In this document: piece after piece, positions 10,907-22,709 of the stretch
Layout: each line of letters opens with the position of its first letter
How positions within the stretch are numbered: position 1 is the stretch's first letter
Program-made: the position numbers and the translations under genes
Source: Zingiber officinale
Taxonomy: Eukaryota; Streptophyta; Magnoliopsida; Zingiberales; Zingiberaceae
Assembly: GCF_018446385.1 (NCBI RefSeq)
Contig: NC_056002.1
Location: forward strand, 28,010,636 to 28,074,635
Direction: 5' to 3'
DNA: 64,000 nucleotides
The notes under the pieces: model-generated
Database searches by the model: none
Told to the model about the DNA's origin: nothing
Seen by the model: the letters and a program-made list of their open reading frames with translations, nothing else

Positions 10907-12703
10907 TGATATGAGTTATGATGGAGTGACCTGGTAAATGAAGTACAGGTCATGGTAGAGAAAGATAGGAGGGGTATATAGCTGGGTGAATGTATGATTA
11001 ATAGGATAATAAACGACCAAATAAAAGGATTTTTGCAGGCACTCGGTCAGGCAAAGCCAGACCGAGCGTAAAGGTATTTAGCCTTATAGAATCTTTTAGT
11101 ATATTACCAGCTGAGTGAAGGTTGAGCGAGCACCAATGTGCGTACACACGCTTAGTTAGGCAAAGCCTGACCGAACGTAAAGATATTTAACCTTATAGAA
11201 GCTTTTAGTATATTACTGGCCGAGTGAAGGTCGAACGAGCACCAATGTGCTTACGCGCGTTTGGTCAGGCAAAGCCTGACCGAGCGTAAAGGTATTCAGC
11301 CTTATAGAAGCTTTTAGTATATTACCTACCGAGTGAAGGCCGAGCGAGCACCAATGTACCTACACGCGCTCAGTCAGGCAAAGCCCGACCGAGCGTAAAG
11401 GTATTTAGCCTTATAGAAGCTTTTAGTTATTACCGACCGAGTGAAGGTCAAGCGAGCACCAATATGCTTACATGCACTCGGTCAGGTAAAGCCTGACCGT
11501 GGTCAGGCAAAGCTTGACCGAGCATTAAGGCATTTAGCCTTATAGAAGATTTTAGTATATTACCGATCGAGTGAAGGCCGAGCGAGCACCAATGTTCTTA
11601 CACGTGCTCCGTCAGGCAAAGCCTGACCGAGTGTAAAGGTATTAAGCCTTATAGAAGCTTTTAGTATATTACCGGCTGAGTGAAGGTGGAGAGAGCACCA
11701 ATGTGCTTACACGCACTTGGTCAGGCAAAGCTTGACCGAGCATAAAGGTATTTAGCCTTATAGAAGCTTTTAGTATATTACCGACCGAGTGAAGGCTGAA
11801 CGAGCACCGATGTGCTTACACGTGCTCGGTCAGGCAAAGCCCGACCAAGCATAAAAGTATTTAGCCTTATAGAAGCTTTTAGTATATTACCAGTTGAGAG
11901 AAGGCCGAGCGAGCACCAATGTACTTACATGCACTCATTCAGGCAAAGCATGACCGAGTGTAACGGTATTTAGCCTTATATAAACATTTAGTATATTACC
12001 GATCAAGTGAAGGCCGAGCGAGCACCAATGTGCTTACACGCGCTATGTCAGGAAAAGCTGGACCGAGCGTAAAAGTATTTAGCCTTATAGAAGCTTTTAG
12101 TATATTATCGGCCGAGTGAAGGCCGAGAAAGCACCAATGTGCTTACACACGCTCGGTCAGGCGAAGCCCGACCAAGCATAAAGATATTTAACCATATAGA
12201 AGTTTTTAGTATATTACCAGCCGAGTGAAGGCCGAGTGAGTATCAATGTGCTTACATGCGCTCAGTCAGGTAAAGCCCGACCGAGCGTAAAGGTATTTAG
12301 CCTTATAGAAGCTTTTAGTATATTACCGGTCGAGTGAAAGTCGAGCGAGCACCAATGTACTTACACGCACTCGGTCGGGCGAAACCCGATCGAGCGCAAA
12401 GGTATTTAGCCTTATAAAGCATATAGTACATTCCTAGCCGAAACACGCTTAACAGAAGCTATTATCAATATATATGCGTGGCCAACTTGCATGATTGGTC
12501 GAGACATGCTTAATAGAAGTATATAAGTATGACAACCTGCCGAAATTTGACGGGAAATATCTTCTAGAAGCTTCTTCAGTTGTAGTGACATGTTCTTATG
12601 CATATTTTATCATGAATATGAGTCACAAACGACAAAAGAGGTATATTTGAGGTACAAAAAAGATTCCTTAAAGGATTATTACACGAATTCTAGAGGATGA
12701 TGA
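10907..12703 (+). repeat. 3' LTR of Tat-like element T1, right end uncertain
   Basis: Starts TGATATGAGTTATGATGG after a polypurine tract, in the same arrangement as T2 at 52659. It contains the 110-bp tandem array. The right boundary is not resolved: the following Athila LTR starts near 12704, and no partner LTR is in the window. Confidence 0.5.
11040..12420 (+). repeat. Tandem array, 13 units of about 110 bp
   Basis: A recurring block AAGGTATTTAGCCTTATAGA starts at 11071, 11180, 11289 and so on to about 12400. The unit also carries TTTTAGTATATTACC, GAGCGAGCACCAATGTGCTTACA and an inverted pair CGGTCAGGC..GCCTGACCG. Units differ by point changes; one near 11500 has an extra partial copy of the inverted pair. 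There is no coding content. Confidence 0.95.
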
Positions 12704-14775
12704 TGTGAGTAGATTATATACACTTTTCTTTATACTTTGACGCACATCTACTTGTACTTCATGCACATAATTTATGTTTATTGTACCCTATTTCATTATA
12801 ATGTTATACTTCCATTATATTTTGTTCGGAGATCTACTCTTTGCTTATTTTGATTGATAGGACATTATTTGGAGCAAAAACGGAGTTTAAATGAAGTCGA
12901 GAGCTTCTAGAGTGACACGGGCATGAAAAACTAAGTTTTCTTCATTTTCTGGCCGTGTGCCACCCACACGGCCATGTCAAGGCCGTGTGGGGGGCGTGTA
13001 CAGGCCGTGTGAAACTTTCAGCACTACAGACCAAAAGTAAAATGACCATAACTCTGTGCTAGGTTGGAGTTATGAGCCGTTTCAGATATCAAAATGTAGA
13101 TAACGTCAAGATCTACAACTCTTATGAAGACTTCAACCGGATATAATCACGTCTTGAAGGTATAAAATGCATTTCTATGTGACACGGCCTTAGCACAGGG
13201 CTGTGTGGAATCCCTGCACTGCACACCAAGAGTAAAACAGGCATAACTTTGTGCTCTGTTAGAGTTTTGGGTTGTTCTTTGAACCAATTTGTAGATAACT
13301 TCAGGATCTACAACTTTGATGAAGACATCAACTAGAGAAAATCCCATCTTGATGGAGTAAAAGACGTTTCAATAAGAGATAGCTATGCAGGGCCAATCAA
13401 GGGGTGTGTGAGCCACATGACCATGTCATGCAAGGGGGTGTGAGCTCCACACGGCCATGTGAGCCACACGGTCGTGTAATGTTTCTAGAGGAGAAGAATG
13501 TCATGGTCGTGTGAATCCACACGGTCGTGCGAGGTTTCTAAAGGCAGAGGCAGAGGCAGAGCAGGCCGTGTAGATCTACACGGCCGTGCAAGGGAAGCAG
13601 AAGCAGTGTGTGTCATGGTCGTGTCTCACACACGGCCGTGTGAGGTTGGCAGAGAAGGGAATGACTTTGGCCGTGTGAACCTCACACGGCCGTGCCTCGG
13701 GGCCGTGTGGCACCCAAACCTCACCTCTATATAAAGCCTCCTTCATGTTTTGAGGGGGGATCTTCTCCCTTTTGGGGGGAATTCAAGATTTGGGCATTCC
13801 TCCCCCTTCTTAGAGGGATTTCCAGTCATCAAGGGTGGATCTTCAATGTATCGACTCCGGGAGAATGAGGATTGGATCCGAAGATAGTTCTTCATCGTAG
13901 ATAAGCTTTTCTTCCCTTTCTTTCTTAGATTTGGGATCAAGATGTTTGTCTTTGCCTATTCTTTGGGATTCTTTGCTTGTTCCATGGATTAGATCTCTTG
14001 TTCTAGGATGGATGGAGTATTTGTAATGGAGATTTAATGTAAACTCTTGTGGATTTGCCAAGATTCCTATTTCTATGATTTTGTCCTATTTTGTATCTAT
14101 TCTTTCTTGTGTGGATTGTTGTGATTAGGGCTTAATTACCATGCTTGATTGAATGTTTGAATATCTTGTGGAGCTTGTATGGATTGCTTCTCATTCGATT
14201 TTTCGAGAGACGTTCGTCACAGGAACATGCCCGTGTAAGGACGTTTAAGAGGTAATCTTGAGAGAGAAATTAGGTATTTCAAGAGGGTAGGATAGATTGG
14301 ATGTATTAATATTTATATCTTAATGAGGTTGAGAAGTAGTGGATTTCTATGTTGATTTTTCGAGGGACGCACGTGACAGGCAAGCCCGTGTAAGGACAAC
14401 ATAGGGTTCATTTCTAATTGATTGCATTTAGATATATTTCAGTCCTAGACCGGTTGTCTATTGCAAGAGGGAACCGACAACATTCTACAAATGACGGACA
14501 ATTGAGGAATACAATTTGGTAGATCATTACATTGAATAACATTACAAAGAAATCAAAACTCCTAGAACATACCTTTATCATTGCCCTTATTCTTGTCTCT
14601 TATTCTTTTATTTCTTTGTTTACATTTCATAGTCATACTTAGCTTCTTGAAAACCAATTGATTAGTTGTTTAGCTAATTCGTATTGAGATATCTTTAGTG
14701 TTTATTCCAGTCCCTGTGGATATGATATCTTTTATTATTACTTACGACATTTTCGTACACTCGCAGAGGTCAACA
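12704..14775 (+). repeat. 5' LTR of Athila element
   Basis: About 2.07 kb, ending GAGGTCAACA just before the primer site. The middle (about 12950-13710) is full of CACACGGCCGTGTG-type palindromic repeats. At 13730 a TATATAAAG box (CTCTATATAAAGCC) is placed to start transcription within the LTR. Confidence 0.75.
12950..13710. repeat. Dispersed palindromic CACGGCCGTG repeats
   Basis: About fifteen copies of a palindrome based on CACACGGCCGTGTG occur at irregular spacing within the Athila LTR. Many are decayed at the central CpG (for example CACACGGTCGTG). Confidence 0.8.
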
Positions 14776-14781
14776 AGTTTT

Positions 14782-14798
14782 TGGCGCCATTGCCGGGG
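14782..14798 (+). other. Primer binding site (Asp tRNA)
   Basis: TGGCGCCATTGCCGGGG, six bases after the LTR end, matches the Asp-tRNA primer site usual for Athila elements. Confidence 0.9.
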
Positions 14799-15199
14799 AA
14801 TGCACTATAACATTAGAGATTATCAATTGAGTTAGACTAAACATAACTTTTCTTTTCTTTTCATTAGTATAATTGTAACTAATCTTTAGAATTCTGTTTT
14901 CATAATTTTTGCATATCTTTCTACTTCTTGACAATTTGTTTTGTTGCAATTCTAATTCTAATTCTACATTCTTGATTTCTAGCATTCTAGTCTAGCTTTT
15001 CTTTGTTTTTCTTAAACACATTAGTTGATTAACAAATGAATTATTCTAGACATTTTTTTTCCTTTTGTCTTTTTTTTCTTGTTTTCATTATGCACTTTCT
15101 TTCTTACAATTTAAATTCTGTATTTGCTTTCTTACTTTTCATATTGCATTTTATTTCTTGTCTTTGATTCTTCATTTTATAATTTTTTCTTGAATATCC
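14799..15199. other. Athila leader, no gene
   Basis: T-rich untranslated leader between the primer site and the gag ATG. No other feature seen. Confidence 0.6.
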
Positions 15200-17049
15200 A
15201 TGAGCACTAACATGTCAAGCAGGCCCATGAGAAATTTTTCTATACCTTTTTCTGCAAGATTTTTATCTCCCATTGTGCAACCTCAAATTGAAACAAAAAG
15301 TTTCCAACTAGACCCAAAGTTAATTTTCATGATACAAGGTCAAAAATTTGGAGGAGAAGTATCAAAAAGTCCTTATCTGCATCTTGAAATATTTTTAGAG
15401 ATTTGTGATATGGTGAACTGTGAGGGTGTCTCAGCGGATGCAGTTCGATTGATGGTATTTCCTTTCAGTATCAAGGATAAAGCAAGGACTTGGTTATATT
15501 TTCTCCATCCTCAAAGTATCACAAGTTGGGAGAAATTGGAGAAGCAATTTCTGAATCATTTTTTCCCTCCAAGAAGAACAGTGTATATGAGGAATTGCAT
15601 AACAAATTTTGCTCAGGCATATGGAGAATCATTATTTGAAACATGGGATAGATTCAAGAGTCTTCTAAGACAGTGCCCTCATCATGGTTTTGAAAAATGG
15701 TTGATTTTGCACATATTCTATGGGGGAATTTCTTTCTCAGACAAGAGTTTATTGGATTCATCAGCTGGAGGTTCTTTTATGGACAAGAGTATAGATGAAA
15801 CATATATGTTAATTGATCAAGTGACATTGAACTTCCATAAATAATCAAACATAAGTTGGATGAAATCTCCTTCAAACATTCAAGAAGTGCAAGCCATAAA
15901 TGCTATAGAGCTTGTCAAACAAATTGTAACTCAACCATCTATAAGTTTTGAAAATCATAAGTCACAGAACGGGGAGTCCAAACATTTGGGGGTAAAGATT
16001 GAAAATATTGTTTCAAAATGGTTTAAAGAAGACTCCCCTCCTTCACAGACAAGATCTAGTGAAAAGTGTGATGATGTTGGGTTGAGAATTGGAAAAAATC
16101 ATGAAGAACTTCTGAAGAAGGACATGTTTAGAATTGAGGAGAAGAACAATAGAAGACCACATGAACTCAGTTTCATTATTCCAGGAGGTTCCCAAATGCC
16201 ACAAGTACCTTTCCCTCAATGATTAATTATACCAACACTAGATAAGCAAGTTGAACCTCCTCCATAAGCTAAAAGAGAATATGAGAAATTAGAAGTACCT
16301 TTTCCAAGACCTTCACTAAGGGTTCCTTTTCCACAAAGGTTAGTGGGGGACAATAAAAATAAAGACTTTGGCAAATCCTGTGACACTAATATGGTTGAGT
16401 GCAGATTTTTGAATATATATGAAGATGAGAACTCTTCAGATGAGGATTTTATTGATAATGCAGTGGTAAATAAGTTTTCAGATCTACCTCCAAAATTTAT
16501 AGGGTGTTATAGTGACATTGAATTTTCAGATGATGAATGTGATGTGGTAGATCAACTTAAAACTGCAAGTGAAGTTATTGATCCTCTTGTTATTGATTTT
16601 CCTATTCAGGATATAGATGTTGGTTTATTTTTTGATGTATGTGTTGATGATGATGTTTTGGAAGAATGTGTAGGGAGCTGTGTTGTGGAAGCAGCATCTC
16701 AAGGATCACAACCTTTGTCCACACAACCCATAGAGGTTGTAAGAATTGATCATGTTATGGAACAATGTGTAGGGACTCATGTAGATATGGTTGAGTATCA
16801 AGAATCACCATCTTTGATATCGCCAACACCTGAGCCAGAGCTAGAACCATCATTTGATTCAGAGGAAATCACATCCATATGTTTAGAAATATCAGGTATT
16901 TCTCAGCTAAGCAAGGTTAGTATTTCTTATGATCTTTTGAAAAATTTTATTGAGGTACATATCATTGACTTTGTTGGACGTGATTCAATTTTTATTTCTT
17001 ATTCTGCTTATCTTAATATGGTTATGACCTCATCTTATCTAATATGTTT
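15200..17049 (+). pseudogene. Athila gag, broken and truncated
   Basis: The ATG at 15200 opens MSTNMSSRPMRNF. A Retrotrans_gag domain lies at about 15425-15720, with the blocks FPFSIKDKARTWLY, SWEKLEKQFLNHFFPP, GESLFETWDRFKSLL and CPHHGF that are characteristic of Athila. The same frame continues after stops at 15842-15844 (TAA), 16220-16222 (TGA) and one near 16265. It then runs through an acidic region (about 16420-16700) before meeting the element B LTR at 17050. Gag would package element RNA. This copy cannot make it, and protease and pol are gone. The frame reads about 34 codons into the foreign LTR, giving a chimeric tail. Confidence 0.8.
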
Positions 17050-17576
17050 GTGGGAACACTCTGGGGTGCCCGAAGCTGTCCTGGGCATCCGGAGCCCTTC
17101 GGGGCCCCCGAAACCCTTCCGGGGCCCGGAGTTGACTTTTTCACAGGATTAAGTTTTGACTCGATCTGAACGTTGGGGGATAAAGTTTATCCCCCCCCCC
17201 CCCCAGGGTGCCCGAAACCCTCAGGGTGCCCCGACCAAGACTATAAATATAGCCTTGGTCCAGAAGCTTTTTCAACAATCAGAACTCAAGCAATTCTTTC
17301 AACACTTGTACTTCGTTTGTAGTTTAGCTTCTTTTTGTGCGCTTCATCGTTGTAAGAGGCTTCTCCGCCTGAAAGAGTTTTTAGTGCAAGCATCTTCTTT
17401 GGATTAACAACTTCCCCGGTTGTAACCAAGTCAATCTCGGTGTACCTCGTCTTTTCTGATTTATTTTCTGTTTAGCTAATTTATGCAAGTGTTAGTTAAA
17501 GAGTTCGAGAAGGGTTTGCATTTTTTTATTTTCAGGCTATTCAACCCCCCTTCTAGTCGGCCGCCTCGATACAACA
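17050..17576 (+). repeat. 5' LTR of element B, 5'-truncated
   Basis: Aligns with the right half of 26117-27186 (from a GGAACACTCT block to the end). It ends CCTCGATACAACA at 17576. A TATAAATATAGCC box at 17242 sits in an inverted repeat. A poly-C run lies at about 17191-17205. Confidence 0.85.
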
Positions 17577-17578
17577 AG

Positions 17579-17590
17579 TGGTATCATAGC
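17579..17590 (+). other. Primer binding site of element B
   Basis: TGGTATCATAGC, one change from the Met-tRNA complement, two bases after the LTR end. Confidence 0.85.
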
Positions 17591-18034
17591 CAAGGCGCCT
17601 CAGAAGGACTAACCGCCGACTGAAGCAACAAAATGATGGTCGGAGCTAGCATCTACCCACCAGCATTCGAGGGGGAGTTTGCTTTATCGAAGCAACACAT
17701 GAAGGTATTTCTAAACACAGATTTTGGTATTTCATTAATTATGAAATTTGGTTATGAAACACCAAAGACAACGAATGGAGAAGAAATCAAGAAATATCTC
17801 TTGACTGATAAGCAACGTGACGAGTCTATGGCAAACGCTCGAGCAGAATGTCACCTTCTAAGCATAATACCAGATGAAGCTCTCGATAGAATCGGAGAAT
17901 ACAAAAGCGCAAAAGAACTTTGGGAAAAGTTCTTGAAGATCTACGATAAGACAACTGAAGTCGAATCCAACTCCTCAATGGACACCAAGTCACCATCAGA
18001 ACAGTCCAAGAATGAGGAAACTGCCGAGACATCC

Positions 18035-19645
18035 TGTAATGACCCGACCCTTTGGCCTCTTGGGTGGCCCTTGCGGTGGCCCCTTATGTCGTCGGCCCAT
18101 TTGGCGACCTCTAATGTCGTCGACCGACGACCCTTGGCCGTGTCGTTACTCACTAGGACTTTCACCCTCTGGCAGTGGATTTTTGCCTTCTCCAGGATTC
18201 GAACTCTAGACCTCCAGGCTAAGTAGTAGAGTTTATGAATCCTGGTAGCCAAGTGAGCAGCGTTCACTTGGCTACCAGGATTCATAAACTCTACTACTTA
18301 GTCTGGAGGTCTAGAGTTCGAATCCTGGGGAAGGCAAAAATCCACTGCCAGGGGTGGAAATTCCTAGTGAGTAATGGCACGGCCAAAAGGGTCGTCGGTC
18401 GACGACATTAGAGGTCGCCAAATGGGCCAAAGGGCCAGGTTGCTACAATAAAAAGGCGCTTTTTATTGTAACGACCCGACCCTTTGGCCTCTTGGGCGGC
18501 CCTTGCGGCGGCCCACTGGCGGCTCTTATGTCGTCGGCCCATTTGGCGACCTCTAATATAGTCGACCAACAACCCTTTGGTCGTGTCGTTACTCACTAGG
18601 ACTTTCCGCCCCTGGTAGTGGATTTTTGCCTTCCCCAGGATTCGAACTCTAGACCTCCAGGCTAAGTAGTAGAGTTTATGAATTCTGGTAGCCAAGTGAG
18701 CGCCCCCAGCCCTTTGACCTCTTGGGGGCACTCACTTGGCTATCAGGATTCATAAATTCTACTACTTAGCCTGGAAGTCTAGAGTTTAAATCCTGGGGAA
18801 GGCAAAAATCCACTGGCAGGGGTGGAAAGTCCTAGTGAGTAACGACACGACCAAGGGTCGTTGGTCGACGACATTAGAGGTCGTCAAATGAGCCGACGAC
18901 ATAAGGGACCACCAGTGGGTCGCCGCAAGGGCCGCCCAAGAGGCCAAAGGGCCGGGTCGTTACTACTAGGATTCATAAACTCTACTACTTAGCCTGGAGA
19001 TCTAGAGTTTGAATCCTGGGGAAGGAAAAAATCCACTACCAGGGGTGGAAAGTCCTAGTGAGTAACGGCACAGTCAAGGGGCGTCGGTCGACGACATTAG
19101 AGGTCGCCAAATGGGCCGAAGACATAAGGGGCCGCCAGTGGGCCGCCGCAAGGGCCGTCCAAGAGGCCAAAGGGTCGGGTCGTTACAATAAAAAGGCACC
19201 TTTGGACTCTTGGGCGGCCCTTGTGGCAGCCCACTGGTGGCCCCTTATGTCTTCGGCCCATTTGATGACCTCTAATGTCGTCGATCTACGACCCTTGGCC
19301 ATACCGTTACTCACTAGGACTTTCCACCCCTGGCAATGGATTTTTACCTTCCCCAGGATTCGAACTCTAGACCTCCAGGCTAAGTAGTAGAGTTTATAAA
19401 TCCCGGTAGCCAAGTGAGCATCCTCACTTGGCTACCAGGATTCATAAACTCTACTACTTAGCCTAGAGATCTAGAGTTCGAACCCTGGGGAAGGCAAAAA
19501 TTCACTGCCATGGGTGGAAAGTCCTAGTGAGTAACGGCACGGCCAAGGGTCATCTGTCGATGACATTAGAGGTCGCCAAATGAGCCGACGACATAAGGGG
19601 CCGCCGCAAGGGCCACCCAAGAGGCCAAAGGGTCGGGTCGTTACA
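18035..19645. mobile_element. Fold-back (inverted repeat) cluster with tRNA-like boxes
   Basis: A 1611-bp insertion flanked by CATCC (18030-18034 and 19646-19650). It starts TGTAATGACCCGACCC and ends GGGTCGGGTCGTTACA, its inverted complement. Inside are seven related arms of about 200-240 bp in the order forward, reverse, forward, reverse, reverse, forward, reverse. Arm pairs meet head-to-head at GGTAGCCAAGTGAG / CTCACTTGGCTACC, forming long hairpins. Each arm carries AGTTCGAATCC (for example 18315-18325), a good match to the tRNA-gene B box, with CTAAGTAGTAGAGTTTATGAATCC upstream split as a tRNA-like stem. There is no poly-A tail and no protein frame. It could be a MITE-like fold-back element or fused tRNA-derived SINE copies. 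Confidence 0.75.
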
Positions 19646-19877
19646 CATCCGAACTCCATCCCGAGGACACAGAAAGCTCATCCTAGATAAGCATCAATGA
19701 AGGGGAGAATCTTCGAAAGAAAGCAACACAACAGGGGGAGAATCAACAGCTGACAAGGTAAGTCAGGTATAATCTCTACCTTCTGAACAATTGGTTAAAT
19801 CAATTGAAAAGTTGCCTGAAGATTTTTGTAAATTTGAAATTAAATCGTCGAAAGAGTTTTTCGGATTAGAAAATCTT

Positions 19878-20120
19878 TTGTTGAAAGAATTTTGCAAATT
19901 AGAAGCATTGCCAAAAGATTCTTGCGAGTTACAAAATACTTCGTCGAACGAATCTTGCAAATTAGAAACATTGCCGAAAGATTGTTTACCAATCATTTTG
20001 TTGAAAGAATTTTGCAAATTAGAAACATTGTCAAAAGATTCTTGCGAGTTACAAATACTTTGTCGAACGAATCTTGCAAACTAGAAACATTGTCGAAAGA
20101 TTTTTTACCAATTATGTTGT
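19878..20120 (+). repeat. Two tandem 120-bp repeats in element B tail
   Basis: The block starting TTGTTGAAAGAATTTTGC at 19878 recurs at 19997. Each unit contains two internal sub-repeats (TTGCAAATTAGAAACATTG) and encodes variants of Cys-Lys-Leu-Glu and Lys-Asp-Ser-Cys-Glu-Leu. Confidence 0.8.
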
Positions 20121-20628
20121 CGAAAGAATTTTCTGCATGCTTAATATTTTTTGTTTTAAATCTGGAAAATTATGATTTGAGAAATTATGATAGACTAAAC
20201 TGGAAATTTAGATATCATAATGATATTAAAGAAATGGCAATAACTTAAGAACGAATTTTGTTTAAATAAATAAATAAATATTTTTGCCTAAGTTAAAAGT
20301 TTTTCTGAAATTGGAAATTTCTGCTTAGAATTTTTAAAAATATTTTTACAAAATTGCCTAAGTCAGAATTGTTTTTACATAAAGCAATACTTAGATTTTT
20401 TTTTTGAGACTACTTCTGTGAAAATTATTGTAAACATTTTCAAAGTTCTCAAAATTTTCTAAGTCTTAACCCTTAGATTTTTTCTTGCAACTCTATTTTT
20501 TTATGTGATCAAAGGGGGAGAGGAAAAGTATAAGTCTAGGTGGGAGGTAAATCAAAAATAATTTTTCTATCTGTTTGCACTTAATTGCAAAAATTAGTTA
20601 GTTTATTTTAATGTCTATTTTTACCCTA

Positions 20629-20850
20629 CACTACAAGAAAAAACCTCATAGACATCGGTGGAACAACAACAGGTTTAAACAAAAACCGATGTCTTTGAGT
20701 ATTTTACACCGGTTTTTCCAAAAATCGGTGTCTATAAGCGCAGATTTTCGCTCATAGACATCGGTTTTTTAGCCGATGTCTATGAACGCCTTTTTTTTTG
20801 TTAATAGACATCGGTTTTAACAGCGGTTTTTAAAACCCGATGTTAATGAA
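20629..20850. repeat. Left terminal and subterminal repeats of CACTA element
   Basis: Terminal CACTACAAG followed by alternating orientations of the ACATCGGTTTT motif (about eight copies). The right end, 25760-26076, mirrors it with CACCGGTTTTAA, ACCGATGTCTATG and related motifs. Confidence 0.85.
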
Positions 20851-22679
20851 TAAAAAAAAAATAATTTAATTTTTTCCACCAGCCAAAATTTATAACACTT
20901 CACAAAGTTCCCTCCAAACCTAAACCAATATCGCGCCCCTTCTCTCAGCCTAAACCTAAACCTAAACCTCCGACCATCTCTCTCAGCCTCATCTCCCTCT
21001 TCCCTTTCCTGGATCTCTTCCCCTTCCTGGATCGACGCCCCTTAGGATCAAAACCACTTGCTTCGATCCTAAGCAAAATCTGCCTCCTCGTCCGATCCTC
21101 TCTTCCTCCTCCTCCTCCTTCCTCTCTTCGCTCTTCCCGGCTAAGGTAGGGGCCGACAAGATCCGAACAGCTAGAGGACGCCCACGACCACCATGGCACG
21201 GTTGGTCGGCAACATGAGGGAATCCGAAGGAAGAGAGAACAACACCGAGATCTCTGATCTTGTGTAAAGGGGTCTCCTTCTTCTGAAGCAGAGAGATCGA
21301 GTGCAGTACAAGAATAACGAAGTATGTCTGCCTGTTAAAACCCTAAAATTGCAGGCATAAAGGCTCTCCGTGCTTCATTTTCTCCTTCTCGGCCTCTTCG
21401 CTCGCTGGGTACACGGTCAAAACCTCTCGTTTCCTCTTTTCATTCTTCTTAATCGTCTGATTGCTAAAGGTTGAGGATGGGGTTTGGGGTTAACCTCTCT
21501 ATAAAGCGCCGAAGCCTTTTCTTTTCCCCCGACTTTCTCCTTCTCACGACTTCGGACTTCATGCGACCGAGACCGGCGATTTCTTCTTCTCTCGGTGGCG
21601 CCGGCGAAGAGCGGATCTTGGAGCATTGAGAGGAAGAGAGGTTAGTTATAGCCGAACCTTCTTTCTCCCCGATCCCTTCCTCCCTTCTCTGATCTCAGTG
21701 AACAACGGCGACGGATCTCGATCGGTGGATTTTGCCGGCTGTCGGGAGGGAACCAAGTGCATCGGCGTTGGATCAGGCCAGCATCGATTGTTTGGAGGAG
21801 GTAACAACCATTGTTCCTTCCCGATCTCTGTCCTTGTTCGTCGGCAAGAACAAGTCGTTGTCCTAACTTCGATCTTGGAGGTAAGGGTTTGGTTTTGGTT
21901 GTGAATTCGAACCTTGATCCTTTCTAGTGTTGATTCAGGTGGTTCTTTCTGGGAAGCAGAGACTGGTATTTTGGTCCCGGCCACCACAGCTCTGTTGGAT
22001 CGATCTCTTCTTCGTATCAGTGATCGTCTCCGGTGATTGAAGGGTGCAGAGGTAATGAGGTTGATCTGTTGTTGTTGTTAACAGGTTGTTTTGATGACTT
22101 CGTGTTATTCTTTCTTCTTGATCCGGCTAGTGAAGATGCACTATGTAATGTTCTGTTTGTAGGGGATTGAGGTACGGTTTAGTTCTTGTTCCTTACCCTT
22201 GTGCGATCATTAGTTGCAGTAGATGTTACCTAATGAATCCTGTGTGTTTTGAGCTGGATCCACGGCAGAGTCAATAAGAATTTGTTTGTTCTGGTGTTGG
22301 AGGTTAAGGGTATGATGTGTTACTAGTTAACAAGGATAAGAGTTGTTATATTGGGTAATTGAATGTTGTAAATAAAGATTAACCTGAATCTGAAATGGTT
22401 TCAGTGACATTTAGGTTTCATGTTAGGTGATTATGGAAGATTGTAACCTTGAAGATCTAATGGGAATTTAGATATTGGATGGTTTAGGTTAGAATATAAA
22501 TTTAATATGGTTATGTTAAAAGAAGGGAGCCGTACCTATGGTTAGCGTTTCTTTTGTATGTTCATTTCCTCCAGGTTTTTGTAATTTAATTTCCACCCTC
22601 TAGGGTTTTTTTTTTAATTCAGTTTTCGATGCCTAATTCCACCCTGCTTCTTTCTGACATACATTTACACATTGTTTCA
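20851..22679 (+). other. CACTA interior, promoter- or leader-like sequence
   Basis: CT-rich and GC-rich patches (20940-21200, 21470-21800) resemble plant 5' leaders, and GT/AG-like junctions appear. I cannot assign any protein to it. It could be captured upstream sequence of the BOP1 or another gene. Confidence 0.35.
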
Positions 22680-22709
22680 GAGGATGCGATGTGCTTATTT
22701 TAGATACTG

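Larger units (their letters stand above)
12704..17049 (+). mobile_element. Athila-type Ty3 retrotransposon, truncated
   Basis: Contains a 5' LTR (about 12704-14775), an Asp-tRNA primer site (14782-14798), a leader and a broken gag (15200 onward). Pol and the 3' LTR are missing: at about 17050 the sequence changes abruptly to the middle of an LTR of element B. The primer site and the Retrotrans_gag core are typical of the Athila lineage. The left LTR edge is placed at a TGTGAGTAG and could be a few bases off. Confidence 0.8.
17633..20248 (+). pseudogene. Gag-like gene of element B, interrupted
   Basis: The ATG at 17633 (MMVGASIYPPAFEGEF) starts the same gag-like N-terminus as in A, C and D, including LTDKQRDESMANARAECHLL and KELWEKFLKIY. 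After about 134 codons it is split by the fold-back cluster. The frame resumes after the CATCC duplicate at 19651 and reaches a stop (TAG) about 14 codons later. The middle of the family protein with the zinc knuckle is absent, replaced by a Ser/Glu-rich stretch. A repetitive tail (19791-20248) carries two 120-bp direct repeats. It is non-functional. Confidence 0.7.

Noticed and set aside
13498..13734. Arg/Gly/Val-rich frame in Athila LTR
   Set aside because: Produced by the CACGGCCGTG repeats; no start context or family match.
18311..18330. tRNA gene
   Set aside because: Only a B-box-like motif and partial stems are present; no full cloverleaf or anticodon arm could be drawn.
20945..21987. 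Frames in the left CACTA interior
   Set aside because: GC- and CT-rich leader-like sequence open on both strands; no domain recognised.
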